Shown here: positions 55,046 through 63,065 of the stretch, one piece after another
How positions within the stretch are numbered: the stretch's first letter is position 1
How the letters are laid out: each line of letters starts with the position of its first letter
Source of the DNA: CATQHP01 sp965205595
Lineage (GTDB): Bacteria; Acidobacteriota; Terriglobia; Bryobacterales; UBA6623
Direction of reading: 5' to 3'
NCBI GenBank assembly: GCA_965205595.1
Contig: CBDBHI010000033.1
Location: 1-64,000, forward strand
Length of the DNA stretch: 64,000 nt
Made by a program: the position numbers and the translations under genes
Notes under the pieces: model-generated
Seen by the model: only the letters and a program-made list of their open reading frames with translations
Databases searched by the model: none
Told to the model about the DNA's origin: nothing

Positions 55046-55227
55046 TAGTCCGCATTTCTCACCACGTGGCGAGCGAAAGTGCGTGAGAGGTGCGTCAATA
55101 CGAGGCGGGCGACGGTCGGCGCGCGGAGGCGTACTTGACGGTCCGTCGAGCACTCGGGATCGAGCGCAACGAAGTAGTGGCGCACCTATCGCGTGCTTTC
55201 TCCGTCAGGTGGTGGAAATGCGGGCTA
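55046..55227. mobile_element. Inverted-repeat element, copy 3
   Basis: About 182 bp, same orientation as copies 1, 2 and 4, with one base missing in the right terminal repeat (ggtggtggaaatgc) and TA on both flanks. It lies in the region between the divergent hisS and GWxTD-like genes, so unlike the others it does not supply a stop codon. Its position upstream of both genes means it could affect their promoters. Confidence 0.85.
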
Positions 55228-55381
55228 TGGATATTGACGCGCCGGCCGTAACCCGTCGGCGAATTCAAACGCCCAGAACTCGTAAGAGAGCGTCCCTTCA
55301 GAGGCGCTATTATTTCGTTGTGGCGGTTTCCAACGTCAGATCGTAGCCGCAAGATAAAATAAGTTGGTTCGAGGTATGTAC

Positions 55382-56254
55382 ATGATGAAAACAACATGCA
55401 GAATTTTGCTCGCCGTCTGCGTCGCTTGCGCGACCGTTTTGGGCGCTGATTTTTGGGACAAAACTGAGTTCGCGCACTGGAGCGGTAAAGAAGTGGGTAA
55501 AATGCTCACCAATTCGCCGTGGGCCAAAAAAGTCACCATCTCGATTGGTGGACCTGGAGGCGGCGTTCCTGGGGGCGGTGGCGCCGGCCGTGGTGGCCGC
55601 GGTGGCGGTGGAGCACCAGGCGGTGGTGGAGGTGGTGGTGGAGGCGGAGCTGGAGGCCGACGCGGCGGTGGCGGTGGCGGCAACGTAGATGTCCCGATCA
55701 CCCCGACGATGAGCCTAGTCGTAAGGTTCCGCACGGCGCTGCCGGTCAAACACAGCTTGGTTAAGAGCAATATGGGCGAAAGTACGGAACTCACGCCCGC
55801 GATGCAAACGTTTCTCGATCGCGAGGAGACTCACTACATCGTTGCGGTCGACGGACTGCCTCAACAGCTCTCGCGGATGAGCGAGAACACAGAAGCCTTG
55901 GTCGGCACCGCCGTACTGCGCCGCAAGGGCAAAACCGACCTTGCGCCAGAGAAGGTCGAGGTCTCATCTGCCGACATGACGAAGTTTTACTACTTCTTCC
56001 CGCGCACAGACGCGATTAGCCTTGAAGACAAGGAAGTCGAATTCGCGATGAGACTTGAGCGACCCGCCGGTGGCGATGGGCAGCGCGGCGGCGGTGGACA
56101 ACGCGGTGGTGGCGGAGGCCAAGGCGGCGGCCCAGGAGCCGGTGGACGTCGTGGCGGCCGCGGCGGTGCTGGAGCCTTCGCGGTTTTCGGCAAAGACATC
56201 AAGCGCAAGTTCAAGCTCAAAAATATGGTCTACAAAGGGAACCTCTCTTTGTAG
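55382..56254 (+). CDS. Secreted glycine-rich GWxTD-like protein
   Basis: 290 residues with signal peptide MKTTCRILLAVCVACATVLG; GAGGT six bases before ATG 55382. The first conserved block, FWDKTEFAHWSGKEVGKMLT, is the N-terminus seen in GWxTD-type acidobacterial proteins. It is followed by long low-complexity runs of Gly, Arg and Pro (about residues 57-105 and again near 230-270). A middle domain has VVRFRTALPVKHSLVKSN and YFFPRTDAISLEDKEVEF. It ends FKLKNMVYKGNLSL. The Gly-rich runs are coded by near-repeats and could be assembly-sensitive. Confidence 0.7.
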   Translation: MMKTTCRILLAVCVACATVLGADFWDKTEFAHWSGKEVGKMLTNSPWAKKVTISIGGPGGGVPGGGGAGRGGRGGGGAPGGGGGGGGGGAGGRRGGGGGGNVDVPITPTMSLVVRFRTALPVKHSLVKSNMGESTELTPAMQTFLDREETHYIVAVDGLPQQLSRMSENTEALVGTAVLRRKGKTDLAPEKVEVSSADMTKFYYFFPRTDAISLEDKEVEFAMRLERPAGGDGQRGGGGQRGGGGGQGGGPGAGGRRGGRGGAGAFAVFGKDIKRKFKLKNMVYKGNLSL

Positions 56255-56542
56255 GACTGGCGCTACCAAGGCCAAACATTTCCATAAACCGCGTGATTGC
56301 AACTACATACGTATTCATATAAGATGAATAACATTAGCCGCGATGCCACGACAGCCCAATTCGCCCGAGTCGTTTCAGGCAGGTAAGCTCGTCCCAAATC
56401 GCCCGCCAAAGAAGCCACCTGGCAAGGCACGGCAGGCCCAGCCCATAGAGCGCGCTCGGCCTTTCATCACGGCAACTGCAAGACCGAACTAGAATCTCTG
56501 GGTTATCGGTTAACCTTTTGGTGAATTATTTCAGGAGGATCG
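56255..56542. other. Intergenic region before the DUF899 gene
   Basis: These 288 bp carry no convincing ORF. A short AT-rich inverted repeat, ATTCAT (56313-56318) / ATGAAT (56324-56329), is the only structure seen. A strong Shine-Dalgarno AGGAGG lies just before the ATG at 56543. Confidence 0.5.
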
Positions 56543-57289
56543 ATGCCGAACAAAGTGGTTTCGAACGACGAGTGGTTAGCCGCGAGAAAAGAGCTGCTCG
56601 TCAAGGAGAAAGAGTTTTCGCGTTTGCGGGACGAGCTATCGAGCGCGAAACAGCAACTGCCTTGGGAGCGGGTGGAAAAAGACTACGCCTTTGAAGGCCC
56701 CGACGGCAGCGAAAGTCTGGCCGATCTCTTTGGAGACCGCAGCCAACTGATCGTCTACCACTTCATGTTCGCTCCCGACTGGACCGAGGGCTGCAAGTCA
56801 TGCTCGCTAATCGCCGATCACTACGAGCCGGCGATTATTCATCTCAACCAACGCGATGTCTCAATGGTCACCGTATCTCGTGCACCGCTAGCGATTCTTG
56901 AGGCATTCAAGAAACGCATGGGCTGGAATTTCAAGTGGGTCTCGTCGCACGACAGCGATTTTAACTGGGACTACAAGGTCTCGTTTACCCCCGAGGCAAT
57001 GGAAAAGAAGGAGATGGACTATAACTACCGACGTGGTTTCTTCCCATCGACTGAAGCTCCGGGAATTAGCGTCTTCGTAAAGAATGAAGCTGGCGAGATC
57101 TTCCACAGCTATTCGTCGTTCGCGCGAGGGCTAGACATCTTTCTAGGCGTGTACAACCTGCTCGACATGGTCCCCAAAGGACGCGACGAAACCGAGTTGA
57201 CCTACGGAATGGAGTGGGTCCGCCACCACGATAAGTACGACGGGGTCGAAGTCAAAGACCCGTATGTGCAGTTGATGGGCGGCAACTGA
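56543..57289 (+). CDS. DUF899 thioredoxin-fold protein
   Basis: 248 residues. The pattern QLIVYHFMFAPDWTEGCKSC, then SLIADHYEPAIIHLNQRDV and SRAPLAILEAFKKRMGWNFK, is the DUF899 family, with a C-x-x-C-like pair (CKSC) in a thioredoxin-type fold. It continues with VSSHDSDFNWDYKVSFT and ends with a His-containing GMEWVRHHDKYDG. Enzymatic role unknown; no export signal. A strong AGGAGG eight bases before ATG 56543 suggests high expression. A family-X hairpin follows 42 bp after the stop. Confidence 0.88.
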   Translation: MPNKVVSNDEWLAARKELLVKEKEFSRLRDELSSAKQQLPWERVEKDYAFEGPDGSESLADLFGDRSQLIVYHFMFAPDWTEGCKSCSLIADHYEPAIIHLNQRDVSMVTVSRAPLAILEAFKKRMGWNFKWVSSHDSDFNWDYKVSFTPEAMEKKEMDYNYRRGFFPSTEAPGISVFVKNEAGEIFHSYSSFARGLDIFLGVYNLLDMVPKGRDETELTYGMEWVRHHDKYDGVEVKDPYVQLMGGN

Positions 57290-57330
57290 CCCGAAACTTG
57301 ATTTTTCGAGCTGCCAGCCAACCTAGTTGT

Positions 57331-57465
57331 TGGACGAAACATTTCGCAGTACCGAGCCGCGCCGCCTCGCGGTGCGGTCCTCTCTGCGAAGTGTGCACCG
57401 CACCGCACGGCGGCGCGGCTCGGTACTGCGAAGCGCAACGTCACCGCTCTGGTATCTCAAGTTTC
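57331..57465. repeat. Hairpin repeat family X, copy 2
   Basis: Arms 57343-57377 and 57398-57432 with a 20-nt loop. The stem carries two mismatches (TC against GT near arm position 25) and one paired A-T in place of the G-C of copy 1. The right flank, gcgcaacgtcaccgctctgg, is identical in both copies. It lies 42 bp after the DUF899 gene. Confidence 0.85.
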
Positions 57466-57603
57466 ACCTTTGAATGTGCCCCTTCCAAGCAATAGGTCCG
57501 GGTACACTGAAAAATAGGCGCTGTCGGGCACTACGCGAACCCACCAGGCGACCGACATTCAGCGCAATTTAGCGCCGGACCGCATCCTGATCGCTGAGCG
57601 GCT

Positions 57604-59263
57604 GTGAAAAGACCTCCTCAATCTAGACAAACAGGCGAGCCAACCGACAGGCCCACGAATAACGTAGGTGTTATCAAAATCGTAGCGACCTGGCTAGGCC
57701 CAGCGGCCATAATCTTGTGTCTAGCTCTAGCGGCTCCGTTGGTATTGGTCGCGCAAGGTACCCTTCGAGCGCCGAGGCCGGGACTCGCCGACATTCCGCT
57801 TCCAAGCCTAGAAAACCTAGAGCAGTCAGTTGCGAGCCAGATCGAATCTCTTCAAAAAGCGGCGGCCGAGGCTATCCAAAAACCCACTGCGGCCGACGCC
57901 GAGCTGGCACAGGCCTACGGCAATCTCGGGGTGCTGCACCATGGCTACGAGCTGGGCGACGCAGCAAAGCCTTCTTACGCCAATGCCGCGCAACTCGCAC
58001 CGCGGGACTTTCGCTGGCCGTATCTTTTGGGCCACTTGGCCGGCGGCCGCGGCGACCTCGCCGGCGCCGCTTCGTCTTACGAACTGGCGGCAAGCCTGAA
58101 CGAAAAGTACGTCCCAGTTTGGGTAAACCTAGGAAAAAACTTACCGTGATCTCGACCGCTTGGACGACGCATCGAAGGCGCTACAGAACGCGCTCGCTGT
58201 CAATCCTGACTCGCCTGCCGCGCTCGCGGCAAGCGGTGAAGTCGAGCTTCGACAGCGCCATTTCAAACAAGCAGTAACCCACCTTGAGGCAGCTCTCGAC
58301 AAGATCCCCAGTGCGAATCGGCTGCACTATTCACTGGCCATGGCCTACCGCGGCATGAACGATCTCGAGCGAGCGCGGTCCCACTTTAAGCAAAGTGGCA
58401 AGGTCGGCGTGCGGCCCGTCGATCCGGTCTTCGACGTCGTTCGCGAAGTGCGCGTGGGGGCGCGGATTTATACCTTAGAAGGCAAAACAGCATTCAACGC
58501 CGGACGCTACGACGATGCCGCCCGCTTATTTGTGAGGGCAGTCGGTGCAGACGAGAGCAGCGCCGCCGCGTTGATCAATTTGGGGACTGCGCTAGAAAAG
58601 CTGGGGGATACCCAGGCGGCTATCGAGCGATTTCAGACGGCCCTGAAAATCGATCCGACCGAAGCGACTGCACTTTTTAATTTGGGAGTGCTGTCCGCTA
58701 AGACCGGCAATAACAGTGCAACCGCGGAGCATCTGACCGCGTATCTCAAGGGGCACCCGGACGACATCGAAGCCAGGCGAGAACTCGCGAAGGCACTTTC
58801 GAGGCTGGGGCGTCTTCCGGCCGTCGAGTCTCAGTATCGGATGCTGCTCGCGGCGAATCCAGGGGACGAAGATTCGCTGACTGCGCTTGCCAACAATTTG
58901 GCTCAGCAAGGCCGCTTCAACGAGATTGTGAATTTACTGCAGTCAAATCTCGATCAATTTCCCGGCCGCGTGCGCACGACGCATGCCTTGGCCCGGGTTC
59001 TGGTAGCGGCCCCAGACAAAACCGTCCGGGACGGCGCCCGCGCCCTGACGCTGGCGCAGGCCGCTTTCAAACGGCAAGGCACGGTTGCCCACGGCCAGAC
59101 CCTCGCTCAGGCATTTGCACAAGTTGGTCGTTGCGATGAAGCAGCCGAGCTGCAATCGAAACTCGTCTCGGTCGCGAAGAGGGCTGCAGAGACGGACATG
59201 GCGACCGGACTCGAAAACGACCTTACCCGCTATCAGAGTGGTCCGCCGTGTGCCGTCGACTAG
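57604..59263 (+). pseudogene. TPR-repeat protein split by a +1 frameshift
   Basis: The first frame (to 58149) encodes a membrane anchor (ATWLGPAAIILCLALAAPLV) and a first TPR (AQAYGNLGVLHHGYELGDAA), then stops. In the next frame the text continues TYRDLDRLDDASKALQNALA, a perfect TPR junction (NLGK|TYRDLDRL), and runs through further TPR units (VTHLEAALDKIPSANRLHYS, ATALFNLGVLSAKTGNNSAT) to a TAG at 59261. The break is in a run of six A (58134-58139); removing one A rejoins the frames into a 552-residue membrane-anchored TPR protein. Its stop is the left end of inverted-repeat copy 4. Confidence 0.82.
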
Positions 59264-59443
59264 CTCGCATTTCTCACCACGTGGCGAGCGAAAGTGCGTG
59301 AGAGGTGCGTCAATACGAGGCGGGCGACGGTCGGCGCGCGGAGGCGTACGTGACAGTACGTCGAGCACTCGCGATCGAGCGCAACGAAGTAGTGGCGCAC
59401 CTATCGCGCGCTTCCGCCGTCAGGTGGTGAGAAATGCGGGCTA
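59261..59443. mobile_element. Inverted-repeat element, copy 4
   Basis: 183 bp, same orientation as the other three. The left end reads TAGCTCGCATTTCTCACCAC (one change), the right end GTGGTGAGAAATGCGGGCTA. The left TAG is the stop codon of the TPR gene (…CAVD-stop). Twelve bases to the right lies the stop of the convergent HAD gene. Internally it is nearly identical to copy 3. Confidence 0.85.
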
Positions 59444-59454
59444 GCTCGTCTTCC

Positions 59455-60099
59455 CTACGCGAGCCAACCTGGCAGCCTCGAGATATTTTCGAAAATTTCA
59501 ACCGGATCGAATGGGGCGAAGGTCTCCGCCAGAGTTGTCCCGCTAAGGACGGCAGCGAATGGCACGTTGGCCCTGCGCGCTGTTTCCGCGTCCGTCACGC
59601 TGTCACCGACGTAGAGAATTTGCTCGCGCGATTGCCCCAGCCTTTCAACGGCGGCCAACAGACCTTCCGGCGACGGCTTAAATTCACTGACGTCATTTCC
59701 GCCAATAATCAGCTCAAAAGGATCGGCCAGACCGTCGCGTTCAAGCACGTCTTCAATCCTGTCGCGAAACTTTGTCGAAACAATTCCTAGCCGCAAGCCA
59801 CGATCACGCAAGGCCCTAACGGCAACTGGAACGTACGGAAGTAGAGTCGTTCTCTCGACCATGATTTGGTTGGAAAGTTCTCGAAAGTGTCCGCGAAACT
59901 CGTCGGCTCGAGAACGTTGCTGCTCGCCTGCCAAGCGCACGAGCGTCTCTGGCAACGACAGGCCGATTGTCGAGCGGACTTGCTCGTCACTCACCGGCTC
60001 GACTCCCATCTTCTCGAACGCGTAGGCGACACAAGCGATCACGGCGGGTGAGGAGTCCGCGAGCGTGTAGTCGAAGTCAAAAACGATTGCCGCTGTCAA
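59455..60099 (-). CDS. HAD-superfamily hydrolase, phosphoglycolate phosphatase-like
   Basis: A 214-residue HAD phosphatase. Motif I IVFDFDYTLADSS (nucleophile and second Asp), motif II GIVSTKF (Thr in STK), motif III Lys in EFKPSPEG, motif IV ILYVGDSVTDAETARRA. A C1-type helical cap lies between motifs I and II. TTG 60099, with GGGAG before it, is preferred because motif I follows directly; an upstream frame to 60177 has no conserved residues. Substrate is a small phosphoester. Confidence 0.86.
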   Translation of the reverse strand: MTAAIVFDFDYTLADSSPAVIACVAYAFEKMGVEPVSDEQVRSTIGLSLPETLVRLAGEQQRSRADEFRGHFRELSNQIMVERTTLLPYVPVAVRALRDRGLRLGIVSTKFRDRIEDVLERDGLADPFELIIGGNDVSEFKPSPEGLLAAVERLGQSREQILYVGDSVTDAETARRANVPFAAVLSGTTLAETFAPFDPVEIFENISRLPGWLA

Positions 60100-60324
60100 C
60101 TCCCATTGTTCGCCACTCCGCGCGACGAATTCTCTCAATCCCAAAGGAAACCACGACCCGAAACAACGGTGCCGCAAGCGTCAAGGTTGCGCCCACTGTA
60201 CTACCCGTCGCCTCGATATCAATCCGACGTCGCTCGGAAACACCAAACCCGCAAATTCAATTTTCTCCCGTTAACGATCCGCCCAACCAAGTCCGGCAGC
60301 GGCGCTAAACTGAAGCACTCGACG

Positions 60325-61266
60325 ATGCCCAACTTGTCTCCCAAGGTTCTGCTAATCATCGCCGCGACACTCGATGTTGGCGGCGGCGTGCTGATCGTAT
60401 TTTCATTACCTGATGGAGGTCAAGCACTGTGGCTTGGGGTCGCGCTCATCGCCGTTGGATCGCTAATCATGCGCGCGGGAATGGCCCGCATGAACGCCGA
60501 ACTCGAGACCAAACCGAGTAATGAAGCAACCTCGGCCTCGAGCCGCGGCGAAATCGAGCCAGAACTCCGGAAGCTAGCGCCGAGGCCGGTCGAGCTGACA
60601 GCGCGAGGGAAGATCGCCGCCGCCGTCTGGGTGGCCGTAATTTTACTAATGGGCGCTTTGACCTTACAGCATTTCAACCGGCTGCCGCCGCCGCAGTCAA
60701 AAGCCATGTTGGCATCCGACGGCGAATCCGCCACAGCGGTGATCAATCGCAAGGAGACGCGAACTCTCGAAGCCGGACCGCTGATGTATTCGATTGGATA
60801 CAACTTTATTGACGAGTCAGGCGCGTCGATTCGGTCGAGCAGAACAGTGCCTCGCGCGGTGTTTGAATCTGTGACCGAGGGCGAGAATCTCAAGGTGGTT
60901 TACTTTCCGCTCGACCCAGCGGTTCATTACCTGCCTGAACTCACATCGCCGGTCACCACCCCGTTCGTTTGGCTAGCGATAGCTCTTCTCGTGGCGGCGG
61001 CGGGTTTCGCCGACGCGCAGCGAAGAACTCACAAGTCTCTGGCTGCAGAAGGCCGCGCGGTATCAGGCTTCGTAGCCGACGTGAAACGCCGAGGCGGCGT
61101 GCGCTCGTTCATAGTGAACTACGACGTAGGCGAGAGCCGACGCAGTATAAAGGCAGCGGAGCGAAATTCCAATTTGAAAAACGGCCAGTCGGCGACGGTG
61201 CTGTATGATCCAGCTCGCGTCGATCGCGCCGTCGTCTATCGCATAGCGCTCTATCGATCGCGCTAG
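60325..61266 (+). CDS. DUF3592-type membrane protein
   Basis: 313 residues with several membrane helices: VLLIIAATLDVGGGVLIVFS at the N-terminus, IAAAVWVAVILLMGALTLQHF in the middle and FVWLAIALLVAAAGFADAQ near residue 220. The periplasmic part, LMYSIGYNFIDESGASIRSS then VVYFPLDPAVHYLPE, matches the DUF3592 pattern. Function unknown. ATG 60325 is chosen; the frame is open upstream to 60106 without features. Confidence 0.7.
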   Translation: MPNLSPKVLLIIAATLDVGGGVLIVFSLPDGGQALWLGVALIAVGSLIMRAGMARMNAELETKPSNEATSASSRGEIEPELRKLAPRPVELTARGKIAAAVWVAVILLMGALTLQHFNRLPPPQSKAMLASDGESATAVINRKETRTLEAGPLMYSIGYNFIDESGASIRSSRTVPRAVFESVTEGENLKVVYFPLDPAVHYLPELTSPVTTPFVWLAIALLVAAAGFADAQRRTHKSLAAEGRAVSGFVADVKRRGGVRSFIVNYDVGESRRSIKAAERNSNLKNGQSATVLYDPARVDRAVVYRIALYRSR

Positions 61267-61284
61267 CCCCGCGCATTGAGCCAC

Positions 61285-61318
61285 AAAAAAGTCGGGCCGG
61301 CGTTATCCGCGCCGGCCC
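61285..61318 (-). terminator. Rho-independent terminator of the major sigma-factor gene
   Basis: On the minus strand, a 9-bp GC stem (GGGCCGGCG, 7-nt loop, CGCCGGCCC) is followed by GA, C and six T. It lies 22 bp after the TAG of the sigma-factor gene, in the correct orientation to end that transcript. Confidence 0.9.
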
Positions 61319-61339
61319 AAGCTCAAACTGATTAGAAAG

Positions 61340-62770
61340 TTAGTTCGCCAACAGGTGACGCAACTGCATCGCCCGCTGTGGATCACGCAGAGAAGCGAGC
61401 GCCTTCGATTCGATTTGGCGAATCCGCTCGCGTGTCAGGTCAAACGCCTTGCCGATCTCCTGCAACGTGTGTTCATGGTCGTAGCCGATGCCGAAGCGCA
61501 TTCGAATCACTTCTTCCTCGTTCGGAGCGAGCGTATTCAAGATTGCCGCAGTGCGAATTTTGACGTCGCCCTCCATCAACCCCTGCATCGGAGATCTCGA
61601 CGTTTTGTCTTCGATCAGATCCTCGAGAGCCGACTCGGCATCTCGCCCGACTCGGGTCTCGAGAGAGACGGGTGTGCGCGAGATCGAGCGTAGCGTCTCG
61701 ACCTTATCGATCGTCGTTTCAAGCTGTTCGGCGATTTCCGCATTGGTCGGAGCGCGCCCAAGGTCCTTTTCGAGAACACGCGCGGCTCGCAAAAACTTGT
61801 TGAGCTGCTCGTTCATATGGACCGGAATGCGGACCGTGCGTGATTGGTCGGCCAGCGCCCTCGTAATTGCCTGGCGAATCCACCAGGTGGCATACGTAGA
61901 GAACTTAAAGCCTCGCGTGTAGTCAAATTTTTCAGCGGCACGCGTCAAGCCAATGTTGCCCTCTTGGATTAGGTCCAATAGATGCAATCCGCGATTCACG
62001 TACTTCTTCGCTACCGATACGACGAGTCGCAAGTTGGCCTCAACTAGCGCGCTCTTGCCTGATTCAGCCTCGATCGACCCGGCCCGTAGCTTCTTTTGTA
62101 CTGCTTTTATTGCCTCGCGTTCGAACGGCATCCAATCGACGCCAAAACCGTGCTTGCGGGTAAACCGCGGGGCATCCCGTTCGAATTCTACAGCCAATTT
62201 ACGCCACAGATCATCGTTCAACGGAACTTTTCGAATCTCGCGCGAAACCTGAATGAGGGCACGGCCGAGAGCCCATGCTCGTTGGCGCTGAGTCGCTTTA
62301 TTGATGCGGCCCTTCCGATCGAACTCGGCCTTAGCGAGCTCTGCTCCTCCCAGCAGTGTCGCGACCCGCGTCAATCGGCGACGCAGGCTCTTGCCGGCCC
62401 GAGCGATGCCGGCGGAATCGTCGGCGCGAACGCCCCCGATAAAGTTGCGCGCGGCTTCGGGATTTTCGTTCAATTTCTCTCGCAAGTCGATAAGCTTGCG
62501 CCACATCCATTGGCTCCGCGATAGGGCACGGCGCATGCGCTTCTCGCCGCGCTCCATTCGCACCGCTAGGCGTACCTCGCCTGCCTTGTTCAGCAGCGGA
62601 ACTTGGCCCATTTCGCTGAGATACAGGCGGACGCTATCTTCCGCTGGAGATGCCTGTTCGCGCTCGCGCGAATCGGCGAATTCAGGTGGGCCTCCCGACC
62701 ACGAAAACGCATCTACACGCCCTTCGCCGGACCCTCTTGCTGTGACTGTGTCGTCCACGGTCCTAGTCAT
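61340..62770 (-). CDS. rpoD: Major RNA polymerase sigma factor (RpoD/SigA family)
   Basis: A 476-residue group 1-type sigma-70 factor. Region 1.2 DSVRLYLSEMGQVPLLNKAG, region 2 with NLRLVVSVAKKYVNRGLHLL, DLIQEGNIGLTRAAEKFDYT, and the -10 helix FSTYATWWIRQAITRA; region 3; region 4.2 ending TLQEIGKAFDLTRERIRQIE. About 30 extra N-terminal residues before region 1.2 show no conserved region 1.1. The insert between regions 1.2 and 2 (about residues 90-215) is typical of primary sigma factors. It is the housekeeping sigma of this genome unless another copy exists. An intrinsic terminator follows. Confidence 0.95.
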   Translation of the reverse strand: MTRTVDDTVTARGSGEGRVDAFSWSGGPPEFADSREREQASPAEDSVRLYLSEMGQVPLLNKAGEVRLAVRMERGEKRMRRALSRSQWMWRKLIDLREKLNENPEAARNFIGGVRADDSAGIARAGKSLRRRLTRVATLLGGAELAKAEFDRKGRINKATQRQRAWALGRALIQVSREIRKVPLNDDLWRKLAVEFERDAPRFTRKHGFGVDWMPFEREAIKAVQKKLRAGSIEAESGKSALVEANLRLVVSVAKKYVNRGLHLLDLIQEGNIGLTRAAEKFDYTRGFKFSTYATWWIRQAITRALADQSRTVRIPVHMNEQLNKFLRAARVLEKDLGRAPTNAEIAEQLETTIDKVETLRSISRTPVSLETRVGRDAESALEDLIEDKTSRSPMQGLMEGDVKIRTAAILNTLAPNEEEVIRMRFGIGYDHEHTLQEIGKAFDLTRERIRQIESKALASLRDPQRAMQLRHLLAN

Positions 62771-62968
62771 GGCTGAGTACGGGCCTCCTACCCTTAGTTA
62801 TATAGACGCCGAAAAGCGCCAATTCGTTGCTAAGAAACAACTTTTTGTTTCTCTCGCAGTCCCGCTCGTGGATCGCCGCTGCGACCGCTAGAGGCCACGG
62901 AACTATAGATTCTGCACAACCTCAGCCAGTATACCGAGATTATCTCTGTCGGTGATGCGCCCGTCTTG

Positions 62969-63029
62969 TCCAATACAAGATGAGCCTGAAGGGGAGGGCG
63001 ATTCCAATACAAGATGAGCCTGACGGGGA
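62969..63029 (+). repeat. Tandem 27-bp repeats at the left end of the insertion sequence
   Basis: TCCAATACAAGATGAGCCTGA followed by a GGGGA block occurs at 62969-62995 and 63003-63029, 34 bp apart, with one difference. They lie 37 bp upstream of the transposase ATG. They could be paired terminal binding sites of the transposase, or the remains of one insertion within another. The right end is outside the window. Confidence 0.7.
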
Positions 63030-63065
63030 TCCGTTGGGTGGTCAGGAACAGAGCAGCTGCGGGCG

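Noticed and set aside
53582..55153. N-terminal extension of hisS up to 55153
   Set aside because: The extra 54 residues are translated from inverted-repeat copy 3 and are unlike any synthetase; the conserved start is ATG 54991.
55558..55690. Collagen-like or spider-silk-like structural protein
   Set aside because: The Gly runs lack the G-X-Y period and are only low complexity within a GWxTD-like protein.
58130..58150. A AAA AAC as a programmed -1 frameshift signal in the TPR gene
   Set aside because: The downstream frame needs a +1 shift, and no stimulating hairpin or Shine-Dalgarno-like sequence is seen; an A-run length change explains it more simply.
61264..61284. TAGCCCCGCGCATTG after the DUF3592 gene as a decayed element end
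   Set aside because: It needs two gaps to align and no opposite end is found before the terminator.
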